DNA from: Enoplolaimus lenunculus
Lineage: Eukaryota; Nematoda; Enoplea; Enoplida; Thoracostomopsidae
DNA length: 64,000 nt
Direction: 5' to 3'
NCBI GenBank assembly: GCA_030248215.1
Contig: JASANG010000205.1
Location: forward strand, 1-64,000
Shown: piece after piece, positions 20,701-28,960 of the stretch
How the letters are laid out: each line of letters begins with the position of its first letter
Numbering within the stretch: position 1 is the stretch's first letter
Position numbers and translations under genes: made by a program
The notes under the pieces: generated by a model
Database searches by the model: none
Told to the model about the DNA's origin: nothing
The model's input: the letters and a program-made list of their open reading frames with translations, nothing else

Positions 20701-22016
20701 AATTGTGTATTAGACAAAACATCAGTAATAGGTTTAATTTACATACCTATATAAAATCAGTTGGAACGCTGCCCAAAATATGTATGTAGGGCGTGCAAGC
20801 TTTAATATATAGATTATACAATCTTATTTAGAATTGTGTAAACAAAACATCAGTAATAGATTAAATGTACATACTCATGTAAAACCAGTTGGAACGCTGC
20901 CCAAAATACGTATGTAGGGCGTGCAAGCTTTAATATATAGATTATACAATCTTTTATTTAGAATTGTGTAAACAAAACATCAGTAATAGATTTAATTTAC
21001 ATACTCATGTAAAATCAGTTGGAACGCTGCCCAAAAACGTATTTGAAGTCTTCCAGTTTTAATATATAAATAATGGACTTTACTTAATTCCAACATTGTT
21101 GCATCGCGTCACCATATCTTTAAATGTGTTTTCGTCACCACCACGACTGCAAATTTTGTACGAAACCGGCTGGTACCGAATCCACCAAGGGATGTCGTTG
21201 TTTTTGTACAATTTTATATGTTCGCTAGGTGGCGAGACCTAGAATACATATGAGACCCATGTTACTTCTAGGGCCGACCCCGGTTTCTGGTGGGACTGTA
21301 AACGAGTATCGCTTAGAGTTTGCTGTATTGACCTGATTAAGAGGGGGAGGGGTAATAAGAGAGGGGTCGCCGTCCGTTATACGATATTGTACGAAAGTAA
21401 TTCGCTTTACGATACCGCACGAAGACGGATGGTGATAAGCGGTAACGAACGGCACCGGACGTCATCAAAAGTAAAGCGCCAGTATAATTTTAGCTTAAAT
21501 TTTCACACTATATCGTATACATTTTGGCCCATGTAAAAATCAGGGGCGGCAAGTTTTTCTGTGAGACTACAACAGAGTAAGCTTCAGCTTTTAGGCTAAT
21601 TTTTTTGCTTGGCTTAGGCTTAGGCTTACGTTTAGGAATTGCTCATTCTTGCGCTTAGGTTTAGGCATAGGAATATGCTTATAATACTATTCCGTCCCTG
21701 TCATTTACATTGCCTACATTTTTAATGCCACCGTAAAATCGGATCATTTTTGTGCGCACGCCCGCTGAGAAGATAACCAAATAGATCGAATGAGTAATCA
21801 CTAAATACCGGTATGTAAATTTTGATGCGGTAATCGTATTACATGTTTAATTGCATGAAATCCCGTTACGTACCTGTACAGCTGTGTACCCGTACTGAGA
21901 CAAGAATCGTTCACATTCGTCTGCAACATCGCTGTATTTCCATTCGAACAAATGAACCATAACCTCATGTGTGCCATCATAGCTATCGTGTAGACTACTG
22001 ACAGTTTCGTTTGAAG
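11616..22016 (-). CDS. Amy: alpha-amylase with C-terminal domain (12 visible exons)
   Basis: This is a secreted glycoside hydrolase family 13 enzyme that cleaves alpha-1,4 bonds of starch and glycogen. The twelve exons join in consistent phase to 685 residues plus a stop. Numbering from the first visible residue, landmarks are [33 protein letters not shown] (His108), FRVDAAKH (nucleophile Asp201), EVID (acid/base Glu236), [13 protein letters not shown] (Asp302) and RVMSSY (Arg337). Arg199, Asn300 and Arg337 are the chloride-ligand positions of animal amylases. From about residue 490 follows the extra C-terminal domain known in several invertebrate amylases ([54 protein letters not shown]). 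The exon with start codon and signal peptide is not identified and must end in phase 1 upstream of 22016. Introns are full of transposons and minisatellites. Confidence 0.93.
11835..11994 (-). mobile_element. subfamily A MITE in amylase intron
   Basis: GGCCCATTTATAGAACAGGGCC on the left, CCCTGTTCTATACATGGGCC on the right, and a short (TTAGGC)5 core. TGATATTG occurs at both edges, an 8-bp duplication if the first G is shared. It lies 49 bp upstream, on the minus strand, of the terminal exon. Confidence 0.85.
11995..12485. other. amylase intron, repeat-like
   Basis: Intronic. Around 12205-12300 there is AAAATTGTAAGGTAGGGG..CCTTACCATTTTGTCACAAAA, which recurs at 20035-20055 and 49110-49290 (family Q words). 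No exon is seen. Confidence 0.5.
12486..12646 (-). CDS. Amy: amylase exon, C-terminal domain
   Basis: Acceptor ATTTATTTACAG|GTACC and donor GAATTGAAG|GTCAGT bound two bases plus 53 codons: [13 protein letters not shown] through [14 protein letters not shown]. The split Ser codon is A|GT with the preceding exon. Confidence 0.9.
12786..12994. mobile_element. family H palindromic MITE
   Basis: CACTGTAAAAAATGGTGAGTC at the left is the imperfect inverse of GACTCACGTTTTTTGCAGTG at the right. The inner arms (AGTCAAATTGAC, CTCTGAAATAGG, GGGACTACACA) are also inverted, so the whole 209 bp folds on itself. It is a single copy in this window and lies in an amylase intron. Confidence 0.75.
13383..13517 (-). 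CDS. Amy: amylase exon, C-terminal domain
   Basis: Acceptor GCAAGCTTTAG|GATG and donor GGACAAA|GTATAT bound 2 + 44 codons + 1 base: [13 protein letters not shown] through [17 protein letters not shown]. The GD.KLDW.GAE pattern is characteristic of the invertebrate amylase C-terminal domain. Confidence 0.88.
13567..13733 (+). mobile_element. subfamily B MITE, decayed
   Basis: GCCGTAACAGTATTATAAGCATATTCCTAA leads in. ATATAAAGGTTAAGTTTACTCTATTGCAATCCCACAGAAAACCGTTCCGCC..CTTTACATGAGCC is the right end. Only a few CCTAA words remain in the core. Confidence 0.65.
14014..14194 (-). CDS. Amy: amylase exon, barrel C-domain end and linker
   Basis: Acceptor GTGTACGTGTCAG|ATA and donor GTGCAA|GTAAGT bound 60 codons plus one base. 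[18 protein letters not shown] ends the amylase beta-domain. A Thr/Pro linker ([11 protein letters not shown]) follows, then [19 protein letters not shown] starts the extra domain. Confidence 0.9.
14500..14555 (-). pseudogene. duplicated amylase exon end
   Basis: On the minus strand [12 protein letters not shown] is followed by CAG|GTAATCC. It mirrors the genuine exon end at 15767 ([22 protein letters not shown]), and the first intron bases are also similar. Only about 15-20 codons remain and no acceptor is visible. It lies on the far side of the 21-bp minisatellite from the real exon. It is probably a relic of a local duplication, less probably an alternative exon. The phase would fit the exon at 14194. 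Confidence 0.6.
14561..14711 (+). mobile_element. family J MITE
   Basis: GCCCATAGGCAGCTCATTTTGCTAGGAG..ATACAAGGGATTTTGATGACTTACAAGCG..TTTTCTAGGGTGCAAAATTCTTCCAACGGGGGCTGA..CCCTCTGGCC follows the J consensus. It lies in the amylase intron, between the duplicated exon end and the minisatellite. Confidence 0.7.
14755..15742. repeat. 21-bp minisatellite, about 47 copies
   Basis: The unit ATCCTATCCTACCAAAACAGA is repeated head to tail with very few variants (ACCAGAAC, ACAAAAAC). Because 21 is a multiple of three the minus strand stays open as CFGRIGF repeats, but the array is intronic in the amylase gene. The near identity of units implies recent expansion or active homogenisation. Confidence 0.95.
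15767..15988 (-). CDS. Amy: amylase exon, domain C
   Basis: Acceptor CTCGGTTTCAG|GAT and donor AGCCAG|GTAAAC bound 74 codons: [23 protein letters not shown] through [27 protein letters not shown] is a standard animal amylase element. The 21-bp minisatellite begins 24 bp into the following intron. Confidence 0.95.
16085..16204. repeat. 25-bp tandem repeat, about 4.5 copies
   Basis: The unit GACAGCTCCGGAGTACTCGTCACCC is repeated with single-base variants in an amylase intron. It contains the palindrome CTCCGGAG. No function is evident. Confidence 0.85.
16338..16525 (-). CDS. Amy: amylase exon, end of catalytic barrel
   Basis: Acceptor ATCTTTTAAG|GTTTA and donor ACTGCG|GTACGT bound 2 bases + 62 codons: [18 protein letters not shown] through [21 protein letters not shown]. 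Arg of RVMSSY is the third chloride ligand. VCEHRW is near-invariant in animal amylases. Confidence 0.95.
16685..16843 (-). mobile_element. family J MITE
   Basis: GGTCCATAGTCAGACGGGGGCCAG..CAGTCCCCTAG..TTTTGTCCCTCTTGAAAACTTTCAGCCTTGCTTGTACGTCATTGAATACCCTTGT..GTGAACTGGCTACGGAC is a J element in reverse orientation, immediately downstream of the 16853-16993 exon. Confidence 0.7.
16853..16993 (-). CDS. Amy: amylase exon with catalytic Asp (NHDNQRG)
   Basis: Acceptor TGTATTTCAG|ATATG and donor CCATACG|GTAAGC. It reads [20 protein letters not shown] through VTYMLSWPY. It carries the transition-state Asp, the adjacent His and the chloride-ligand Asn, plus the flexible GHGG loop. Confidence 0.96.
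17085..17210 (+). mobile_element. subfamily B MITE, truncated
   Basis: CCTGAGCCTAAGCGTATGGATAAGCC words are followed by ATTGCAGTCCATCGAAACAACGATCCGCCGCTGATCGCTACACGGACC, a degraded B right end. Intronic. Confidence 0.6.
17261..17378 (-). CDS. Amy: amylase exon, barrel
   Basis: Acceptor CAAATTTTAG|GCC and donor CGTGGA|GTATGA bound 39 codons plus one base: [20 protein letters not shown] through [14 protein letters not shown] matches the segment between EVID and NHD in animal amylases. Confidence 0.92.
17670..17975 (+). mobile_element. two adjacent subfamily B MITE copies
   Basis: GGGCCAATGCATGGCGAAGGGCC starts a first copy whose right part (GCAGTCCCGCAGAAAAATATTGCGCCCTTGATCTGTATG) runs straight into a second copy of TGCATATTTCTAAGCC..AAGCGTAAGAATGAGC. 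A second right end follows at about 17925-17970 (CAGTCCCGCACTAAAACGGCCCGCACCTGATCTGTA). This is a partial tandem duplication of one element. Confidence 0.65.
18294..18532 (-). CDS. Amy: amylase exon with catalytic Asp and Glu
   Basis: Acceptor GAACTGTTTAAG|GTC and donor GTTCAT|GTAAGC bound 2 bases + 79 codons. It contains [33 protein letters not shown] (nucleophile) and LIALEVID (acid/base). The residue before Glu is Leu, where many animal amylases have Gln (QEVID). Confidence 0.95.
18533..19742. other. amylase intron, mostly unassigned
   Basis: AT-rich to about 19300. A weak J-like stretch lies near 19060-19270. At 19400-19640 there is a locally GC-richer block with many ACTCG/CGTGC words. 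No exon, RNA gene or complete transposon is seen. Confidence 0.5.
19743..19948 (-). CDS. Amy: amylase exon, barrel and domain B
   Basis: Acceptor TGCGTTGTAG|AGTA and donor TATCTG|GTAAGT bound 1 + 68 codons + 1. It reads [20 protein letters not shown] through [22 protein letters not shown] holds the substrate-binding His and calcium-site Asn. [10 protein letters not shown] joins the next exon. Confidence 0.95.
19949..20599. other. amylase intron with family Q and D fragments
   Basis: 20030-20100 repeats AAATTGTAAGGTAGGGACC and CTTCCCCC words of family Q. 20326-20400 carries TACTGTAGTGACCCAAATAAAAGGGGGTCCCCATTTTGAGTCC, one end of a D element. 20400-20446 has CCGTGGATCCGCC. No exon is seen. Confidence 0.55.
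20600..21075. repeat. ~130-bp tandem repeat (family K), about 3.5 copies
   Basis: AAATCAGTTGGAACGCTGC starts near 20621, 20754, 20882 (AAACCAG variant) and 21012. Each is followed by a CGTATGT..GGCGTGCAAGCTTTAATATATAGATTATACAATC body. It ends just before the donor of the 21084-21238 exon. A single related piece is at 35330-35395. Confidence 0.85.
21084..21238 (-). CDS. Amy: amylase exon, N-terminal barrel
   Basis: Acceptor GTATTCTAG|GTC and donor GGAATTAA|GTAAAG bound 51 codons plus two bases. It reads [35 protein letters not shown] and [18 protein letters not shown] and WW.RYQPVSY are hallmark animal amylase motifs. Confidence 0.95.
21248..21488. mobile_element. fragments of families C, D and E
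   Basis: GACCCATGTTACTTCTAGGGCC and TTTCTGGTGGGACTGTAAACGAGTA are a C end. TGACCTGATTAAGAGGGGGAGGGGTAATAAGAG is D-like. The GCCGTCCGTTATACGATA..CGGACGTCATCAAAAGTAAAGCGCC stretch is E. The order suggests nested insertion followed by deletion. Confidence 0.55.
21526..21714 (-). mobile_element. subfamily B MITE with perfect 8-bp duplication
   Basis: GGCCCATGTAAAAATCAGGGGCGG on the left and CCGTCCCTGTCATTTACATTGCC on the right, with TTAGGC words between. TACATTTT flanks both sides exactly. Intronic in the amylase gene. Confidence 0.88.
21874..22016 (-). CDS. Amy: amylase first visible exon
   Basis: Acceptor GGCTTTTTAG|CTTCA and donor GTACAG|GTACGT bound 2 bases + 47 codons: [54 protein letters not shown]-type and ADECE..L..YG.. 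mark the start of the mature enzyme. The signal-peptide exon must lie upstream on the minus strand (beyond 22016) but I could not identify it. Confidence 0.93.
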
Positions 22017-22029
22017 CTAAAAAGCCTTT

Positions 22030-22110
22030 TATACAGTAGTGACCCGAACAAGAGTGAGCATTAAATAAAAATAACAGGAGTCCCTATTTTGAGTCGGGCT
22101 CGATGACGTT
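22030..22110 (+). mobile_element. family D fragment
   Basis: TACAGTAGTGACCCGAACAAGAG..GGAGTCCCTATTTTGAGTC is one end of a D element, the rest missing. Confidence 0.55.
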
Positions 22111-22129
22111 CACTATCCATAATTAGCTG

Positions 22130-22515
22130 GGTGTAACCGGATATTAGTTTCCATTTCAGTTAATAATCGTGTCCGTTTCCGTTATAGAAATAGCGGAAAT
22201 TTTGTTTTTAATGCTAAAAAATTAGTTGTATACACGTATATGTTTCGCAATTTTTCATTACAGATATACTGCGAGTGTTCAAGCTGAAATAAAAATTACG
22301 AATGCATCCAAAATCTTAAAATTTCCGGCGCATCCGCTGTATTTTGTTTAAAATTTTACGAAGCCCGATGAATATTTACATACTTACCTCATGGTGTTAA
22401 CAGAAACATAAATCATCTTTGAAACTTTTATACTTCAATAATCGTTTCCGTTTCCGTTTATTTTAATCACTATTTGTTTCCGTTTCCGTTAATTTTACTA
22501 TCTGTTTTACGCATT
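22130..22515. mobile_element. family M repeat, copy 1
   Basis: GTGTAACCGGATATTAGTTTCC, repeated TCCGTTTCCGTT words, CTAAAAAATTAGTTGTA, CAATTTTTCATTA, and a close..TCTTTGAAACTTTTATACTTCAA are shared in order with 60226-60560. The similarity is colinear over about 350 bp. No ORF; possibly a non-autonomous hAT relative. Confidence 0.6.
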
Positions 22516-22850
22516 GCTAATTAGTATTTAGGTTCAGTCAGTGGATAGAGTCCAAAAATGGTAATTTGAAAACGTGATCAATGCTTATAACTGCGAACGC
22601 TACCACGTGCAGACAGGTAGTTTAGTGTTTTAAGTGACATATTTTGGAAACTCCGGGAAAAAGTTTGGAACCTCTTGTAAGTCTTGACAATTCGATTACT
22701 TGCCCCTCCTAAATCTGTTGCCCCTCTGCCAGCGTATGGAACAGGCTGTGGGCCTGTGCTAAACCACATCAATGGTGAAGTTCACGCTTTGCATTGTACA
22801 AAAAATCGAAACTCACTAATATTTCAGTGTGTTTCAGTATTAAACTTTTC
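22516..22850. other. unassigned stretch upstream of the array
   Basis: No gene or repeat was recognised. It could hold the missing amylase first exon, but no convincing ATG plus hydrophobic run followed by GT in phase 1 was found on the minus strand. Confidence 0.4.
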
Positions 22851-25800
22851 GGCCAGTGTTATACTTTGATTGCCGTAACAGTAAAATAAGCATATTCCTA
22901 AGCCTAAGTGTAAGCAAAAGAATGTAGTCCAGAATCTAAACCTACTCTTTTACAGACACTAGAAACTGGGACGGCCTTAAAAGCAAACATGGCTCGGAAT
23001 TTCGGCCCATGTTAGTTTAAGGGGCGTTAAGGGTTTCTGGTTGGTCTATAAAACAGTAGGTTTACGTTCTAGATTACTGTAGTTACCCGAATAAGACTGG
23101 GGAACTGATGTTTACTTGGCCTCTCCAGAGGGTACGCCCCTTGTTATTCGGTTACAGACTGTTATTTATATTTAACCCACGCTCCGCCGCCCTTCGTTAC
23201 TGATATATATCCGGTACTGCAATTATCCGTTGAAGCGATAATACAAGATTATACTTAGGAATACTTTCAAAATTTAAGTACGCTTTAAAGTTTCGAACTC
23301 AAATTATTTGGTCCTGGAGACATTTATGCGCAACAATTAGGGTGAATTGACATTTATGGACTCTAATTAGGGTTTAGGGACTCAATCCGCTTACGGACTC
23401 TTATTAGGGATACGAACTCCTATTGATTCGGACCCAAAATGGGGACCCCCCTTCTTATTACTCCCCTCTTATTCAAGTCAATACAGTATTCCTAAAACCA
23501 AGTCTAAGCAAACCGTGTACTCTAGAATTTAAGCCTACTTACTCTTTTTACAGACGCTAGAAACTGGGACGGCCTTAAAAGTAAACATGGCCCGAAATTT
23601 CGGCCCATGTTAATACTTTAAGGGGCGTTAAGGGTTTCAGGTTGGTGTATAAAACAGTAGGTTTACATTCTAGATTACTGTAGTGACCCGAATAAGAGAG
23701 GGGAAGTGATATTTATTTGGCCTCTCCAGAGGGTACCCCCCTTGTTATTCGGTTACAGACTGTTATTTATTTTTAACCCACGCTCCGCCGCCCTTCGTTA
23801 CTGATATATATCCGGTACTGCAATTATCCGTTGAAGCGATAATACAAGATTATACTTAGGAATACTTTCAAAATTTAAGTACGCTTTAAAGTTTCGAACT
23901 CAAATTATTTGGTCCTGGAGACATTTATGCGCAACAATTGGGGTGAATTGACATTTATGGACTCTAATTAGGGTTTAGGGACTCAATCCGCTTACGGACT
24001 CTTATTAGGGATACGAACTCCTATTGATTCGGACCCAAAATGGGGACCCCTCTTCTTATTACTCCCCTCTTATTCAAGTCAATACAGTATTCCTAAAACC
24101 AAGTCTAAGCAAAACGTGTACTCTAGAATTTAAGCCTACTTACTCTTTTTACAGACGCTAGAAACTGGGACGGCCTTAAAAGTAAACATGGCCCGAAATT
24201 TCGGCCCATGTTAATACTTTAAGGGGCGTTAAGGGTTTCAGGTTGGTGTATAAAACAGTAGGTTTACATTCTAGATTACTGTAGTGACCCGAATAAGAGA
24301 GGGGAAGTGATATTTATTTGGCCTCTCCAGAGGGTACCCCCCTTGTTATTCGGTTACAGACTGTTATTTATTTTTAACCACGCTCCGCCGCCCTTCGTTA
24401 CTGATATATATCCGGTACTGCAATTATCCGTTGAAGCGATAATACAAGATTATACTTAGGAATACTTTCAAAATTTAAGTACGCTTTAAAGTTTCGAACT
24501 CAAATTATTTGGTCCTGGAGACATTTATGCGCAACAATTGGGGTGAATTGACATTTATGGACTCTAATTAGGGTTTAGGGACTCAATCCGCTTACGGACT
24601 CTTATTAGGGATACGAACTCCTATTGATTCGGACCCAAAATGGGGACCCCTCTTCTTATTACTCCCCTCTTATTCAAGTCAATACAGTATTCCTAAAACC
24701 AAGTCTAAGCAAAACGTGTACTCTAGAATTTAAGCCTACTTACTCTTTTTACAGACGCTAGAAACTGGGACGGCCTTAAAAGTAAACATGGCCCGAAATT
24801 TCGGCCCATGTTAATACTTTAAGGGGCGTTAAGGGTTTCAGGTTGGTGTATAAAACAGTAGGTTTACATTCTAGATTACTGTAGTGACCCGAATAAGAGA
24901 GGGGAAGTGATATTTATTTGGCCTCTCCAGAGGGTACCCCCCTTGTTATTCGGTTACAGACTGTTATTTATTTTTAACCCACGCTCCGCCGCCCTTCGTT
25001 ACTGATATATATCCGGTACTGCAATTATCCGTTGAAGCGATAATACAAGATTATACTTAGGAATACTTTCAAAATTTAAGTACGCTTTAAAGTTTCGAAC
25101 TCAAATTATTTGGTCCTGGAGACATTTATGCGCAACAATTGGGGTGAATTGACATTTATGGACTCTAATTAGGGTTTAGGGACTCAATCCGCTTACGGAC
25201 TCTTATTAGGGATACGAACTCCTATTGATTCGGACCCAAAATGGGGACCCCTCTTCTTATTGCTCCCCTCTTATTCAAGTCAATACAGTATTCCTAAAAC
25301 CAAGTCTAAGCAAAACGTGTACTCTAGAATTTAAGCCTACTTACTCTTTTTACAGACGCTAGAAACTGGGACGGCCTTAAAAGTAAACATGGCCCGAAAT
25401 TTCGGCCCATGTTAATACTTTAAGGGGCGTTAAGGGTTTCAGGTTGGTGTATAAAACAGTAGGTTTACATTCTAGATTACTGTAGTGACCCGAATAAGAG
25501 AGGGGAAGTGATATTTATTTGGCCTCTCCAGAGGGTACCCCCCTTGTTATTCGGTTACAGACTGTTATTTATTTTTAACCCACGCTCCGCCGCCCTTCGT
25601 TACTGATATATATCCGGTACTGCAATTATCCGTTGAAGCGATAATACAAGATTATACTTAGGAATACTTTCAAAATTTAAGTACGCTTTAAAGTTTCGAA
25701 CTCAAATTATTTGGTCCTGGAGACATTTATGCGCAACAATTGGGGTGAATTGACATTTATGGACTCTAATTAGGGTTTAGGGACTCAATCCGCTTACGGA

Positions 25801-26803
25801 CTCTTATTAGGGATACGAACTCCTATTGATTCGGACCCAAAATGGGGACCCCTCTTCTTATTACTCCCCTCTTATTCAAGTCAATACAGTATTCCTAAAA
25901 CCAAGTCTAAGCAAAACGTGTACTCTAGAATTTAAGCCTACTTACTCTTTTTACAGACGCTAGAAACTGGGACGGCCTTAAAAGTAAACATGGCCCGAAA
26001 TTTCGGCCCATGTTAATACTTTAAGGGGCGTTAAGGGTTTCAGGTTGGTGTATAAAACAGTAGGTTTACATTCTAGATTACTGTAGTGACCCGAATAAGA
26101 GAGGGGAAGTGATATTTATTTGGCCTCTCCAGAGGGTACCCCCCTTGTTATTCGGTTACAGACTGTTATTTATTTTTAACCCACGCTCCGCCGCCCTTCG
26201 TTACTGATATATATCCGGTACTGCAATTATCCGTTGAAGCGATAATACAAGATTATACTTAGGAATATTTTCAAAATTTAAGCACGCTTTAAAGTTTCGA
26301 ACTCAAATTATTTGGTCCTGGAGACATTTATGCGCAACAATTGGGGTGAATTGACATTTATGGACTCTAATTAGGGTTTAGGGACTCAATCCGCTTACGG
26401 ACTCTTATTAGGGATACGAACTCCTATTGATTCGGACCCAAAATGGGGACCCTCTTCTTATTACTCCCCTCTTATTCAAGTCAATACAGTATTCCTAAAA
26501 CCAAGTCTAAGCAAAACGTGTACTCTAGAATTTAAGCCTACTTACTCTTTTTACAGACGCTAGAAACTGGGACGGCCTTAAAAGTAAACATGGCCCGAAA
26601 TTTCGGCCCATGTTAATACTTTAAGGGGCGTTAAGGTTTCGGGTCGGTCTATAAAACAGTAGGTTTACATTCTAGATAACATTTTTTGCTTCGGCTTAGG
26701 GTTAGGCTTAAGCTTAAGAACTCATTTTTGCAACGCTTGGGTTTAGGCTTAGGCTTAGGAATACGCTTAATCTACTGTTACACCCCTTAAAGTAATATTG
26801 GCC
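22851..26803. repeat. 601-bp tandem array of nested C+D MITEs
   Basis: A subfamily C element (from GGCCAGTGTTATACTTTG at 22851) is followed by six near-identical units with D insertions starting at 23076, 23677, 24278, 24878, 25479 and 26080. A complete reverse-oriented C element ends at 26803. Each unit is an inverted C end, a TA-flanked D insertion, then a forward C end. Units meet at AACATGGCCC-GAAATTTC-GGCCCATGTT, so an 8-bp spacer separates the inverted ends (first junction GGAATTTC). The 8 bp after the array are GGAATTTG. The first unit is slightly diverged and the inner ones differ by single bases. Confidence 0.92.
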
Positions 26804-27406
26804 GGAATTTGTGTACCTGTTAGCAACCCCACGATGAGCAATTCGTACAGCATACAATGCAAAAAGGCTGTTTTTAAATAAACCCCCATGACTATAAGAG
26901 AAATCTGAATTTACTAAAAAACAAATATTTTTAAGTTATATAATTTTCTATTTATAATTTTCTGGAAAAAATACAAGAAAAAGTTTATGACTTGAAAGAT
27001 GGTAAAGCGATAACCAGAACCGAGGTTTAAATGCCAAGTTAAGCCGCCGCCTCGTATTTAACAATGATAACCTGTGTATTTCAGCGTAGTCCGGACGCTG
27101 ATTTTAGAGTAAATTTTACCTGTAAAAACCACTAATTTTACGAACCTTATTGTCTAAACATTAACCTAATGTTCGTAAGCATAAAGATTAGTCTAAAGCT
27201 TTAATCATTCACAGGTTAGCTTCGCTGTTGCTAAAAACTGAAAGATCTTAAAAGCAACTTTGTCAGTATTCCGTAGAAAACTGTTGTGCCCGGTTGATCG
27301 CTTAAAACTCGGTTAATATTTTTAGATTTTCGTCAAAGTCTGGACTTTAAGGATGCGGTTCGGTGGCCGTCTTCTCGTCTTTTGCTTCCAATTGCGTTAC
27401 AACGAG
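26804..27406. other. non-coding stretch
   Basis: AT-rich sequence with no recognised exon or transposon end. Confidence 0.45.
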
Positions 27407-27570
27407 TCAGTAGCCAAGGAAGCCAGGGGGCGAAGGGGTCAGTCCCCCTGAAACATTTTTTGCCCCCTGAAAAATTTTCAACTTTGCTTGCAAGTCATTG
27501 AAACAATTGAATGCCCCCGCTGAAAAATTTTCAGCCCCCATATCAAGGTGAGCTTGCTACTGGCCTGGGT
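27407..27570 (-). mobile_element. family J MITE
   Basis: TAGCCAAGGAAGCCAGGGGGCGAAGGGGTCAGTCCCCCTGAAACA..TTCAACTTTGCTTGCAAGTCATTGAAA..AAGGTGAGCTTGCTACTGGCC is J in reverse orientation with clear homology over its full length. Confidence 0.75.
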
Positions 27571-27849
27571 TACCAAGAAAATTCAATTCGAAAAGTTGGT
27601 CGTAGTCTGAGAGACTGGTGTAGAGATTGAAATATTGTGATAAAATGCCACAAAGGAAATTTTGGGCAACGTGCAAACAAACGCTTAGACAATTCAAATC
27701 TTGCTCTGACTACGCGCCTGATACTACAATAGGTTTGTTATTTAAATTTCAATGCAGCAACATGATGCTAAACCAAGAGCGCTCCATAAGCTAACATGGG
27801 CAAGCGCTGTTGAAGATTTAATACGAATTATTGGCAGAAGATCACCGTC

Positions 27850-28036
27850 AATGTATAGAACAGGGCCGTAACAGTAGTATAATCATATTCTTATACCTAA
27901 GCCTAAGGTTAAGCCAAAGCGCAAAAATGAGCTTATACCTAAGCCTACGTCCAAGCAAAAAAACGGTCTAAAGCTTAGGTTTATTTTATTGCAATCCTGT
28001 AGAAAAACGTTCTGCCGCTGATCTTTTACATTGGCC
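27850..28036 (+). mobile_element. hybrid A/B telomere-like MITE
   Basis: The left end ATGTATAGAACAGGGCCGTAACAG is the A-type terminus. The right end GTTCTGCCGCTGATCTTTTACATTGGCC is B-type. The CCTAAG-containing core is short. The two ends therefore come from different sequence types. Confidence 0.75.
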
Positions 28037-28427
28037 AAAATCCCTAAGCTCTACGAAAAACTGAATCAGATGCAACTGAAATTTTTAATCAATTGTTTAC
28101 TGACGGGCGATGATGCAGCTAATCTCAAAATTAATAAAGAATATTGTTTATTTAAAGTATTATTATGCTTAAAAACCCCCAAAACTGCCCAAAGTTTAGT
28201 GTCACCAGTTTAGCTGAAATAATAATTGCCTGATGATGCTGAACTATACCCTACAGGGTTAACTATCAAAGTAACTACTAGCAAACGAACCTTTGAACCA
28301 GCATTTCAAATTCTACTCACGTGTGTAACGAACTGAAGTTATTTCTATTTTTTTATTTCAACGGCTGTTTTGCACGTGTTTCAATTTTAAACGCGACCTG
28401 CTGAATTTTACACGTGCTGTTGATGTT
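28037..28427. other. unassigned stretch
   Basis: A 60-codon ORF runs from the MITE edge to 28213 without recognisable motifs and with no splice or start support. I see no gene. Confidence 0.4.
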
Positions 28428-28634
28428 GGCCCATGTAAAGATCAGGGGTGGAACGTTTTTCTGTGTTACTGCAATAGAATAAGCTTAAGCTTTAAACTGT
28501 TTTTTGCTTGGCTTTAAGCGAAGGCTTAGGCTTAGGAATAAGCTCATTGTTACGCTTAGGCTTAGGCTTAAGCTTAGGCTTAGGCTATGGAATATGGTTA
28601 TAATACTGTTCCGCCCCTATGCTTTACATTGGCC
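28428..28634 (-). mobile_element. subfamily B MITE with perfect 8-bp duplication
   Basis: GGCCCATGTAAAGATCAGGGG on the left, CCGCCCCTATGCTTTACATTGGCC on the right, TTAGGC core. TTGATGTT flanks both sides exactly. Confidence 0.9.
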
Positions 28635-28691
28635 TTGATGTTAAACGCATTTGCGGCACATTTTGTAGTCTTCCACTAGAATACGCTGGGT

Positions 28692-28960
28692 GGCCAATGT
28701 GTAGAACCGGATCGTAACAGCAGTATTAACATATTCCTATTGCTAAGCCGGCCCATGCAAAGATCAGGGGCGGACAGTTATTCTGTGGGACTAGAAAAGA
28801 GTAAGCTTAAGCTTTAGACTAATTTTTTGCTTGGCTTAGCCTTAGTTTTACGCTTAGAAATATCCTTAATCTTACGCTTAGGCTTAGGCTCAGGCTTAGG
28901 AATATCCTTAATTTTACGCTTTGGCTTAGGCTTAGGCTTAGGAATATGCTTGCAAATGCG
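28692..28960 (-). mobile_element. truncated A end fused to a subfamily B MITE
   Basis: GGCCAATGTGTAGAACCGGATCGTAACAG..TATTCCTATTGCTAAGCC (28692-28749) is an A-type end broken at 28749. It abuts GGCCCATGCAAAGATCAGGGGCGG (28750), a B element whose TTAGGC core runs to about 28950 and whose far end is lost. Confidence 0.65.

Noticed and set aside
21225..21455. 76-codon ORF overlapping the amylase exon region on the minus strand
   Set aside because: Runs mainly through C/D/E transposon fragments upstream of the acceptor at 21238.
28031..28213. 60-codon ORF starting at a MITE edge
   Set aside because: No motif, no splice support, and the start lies in transposon sequence.
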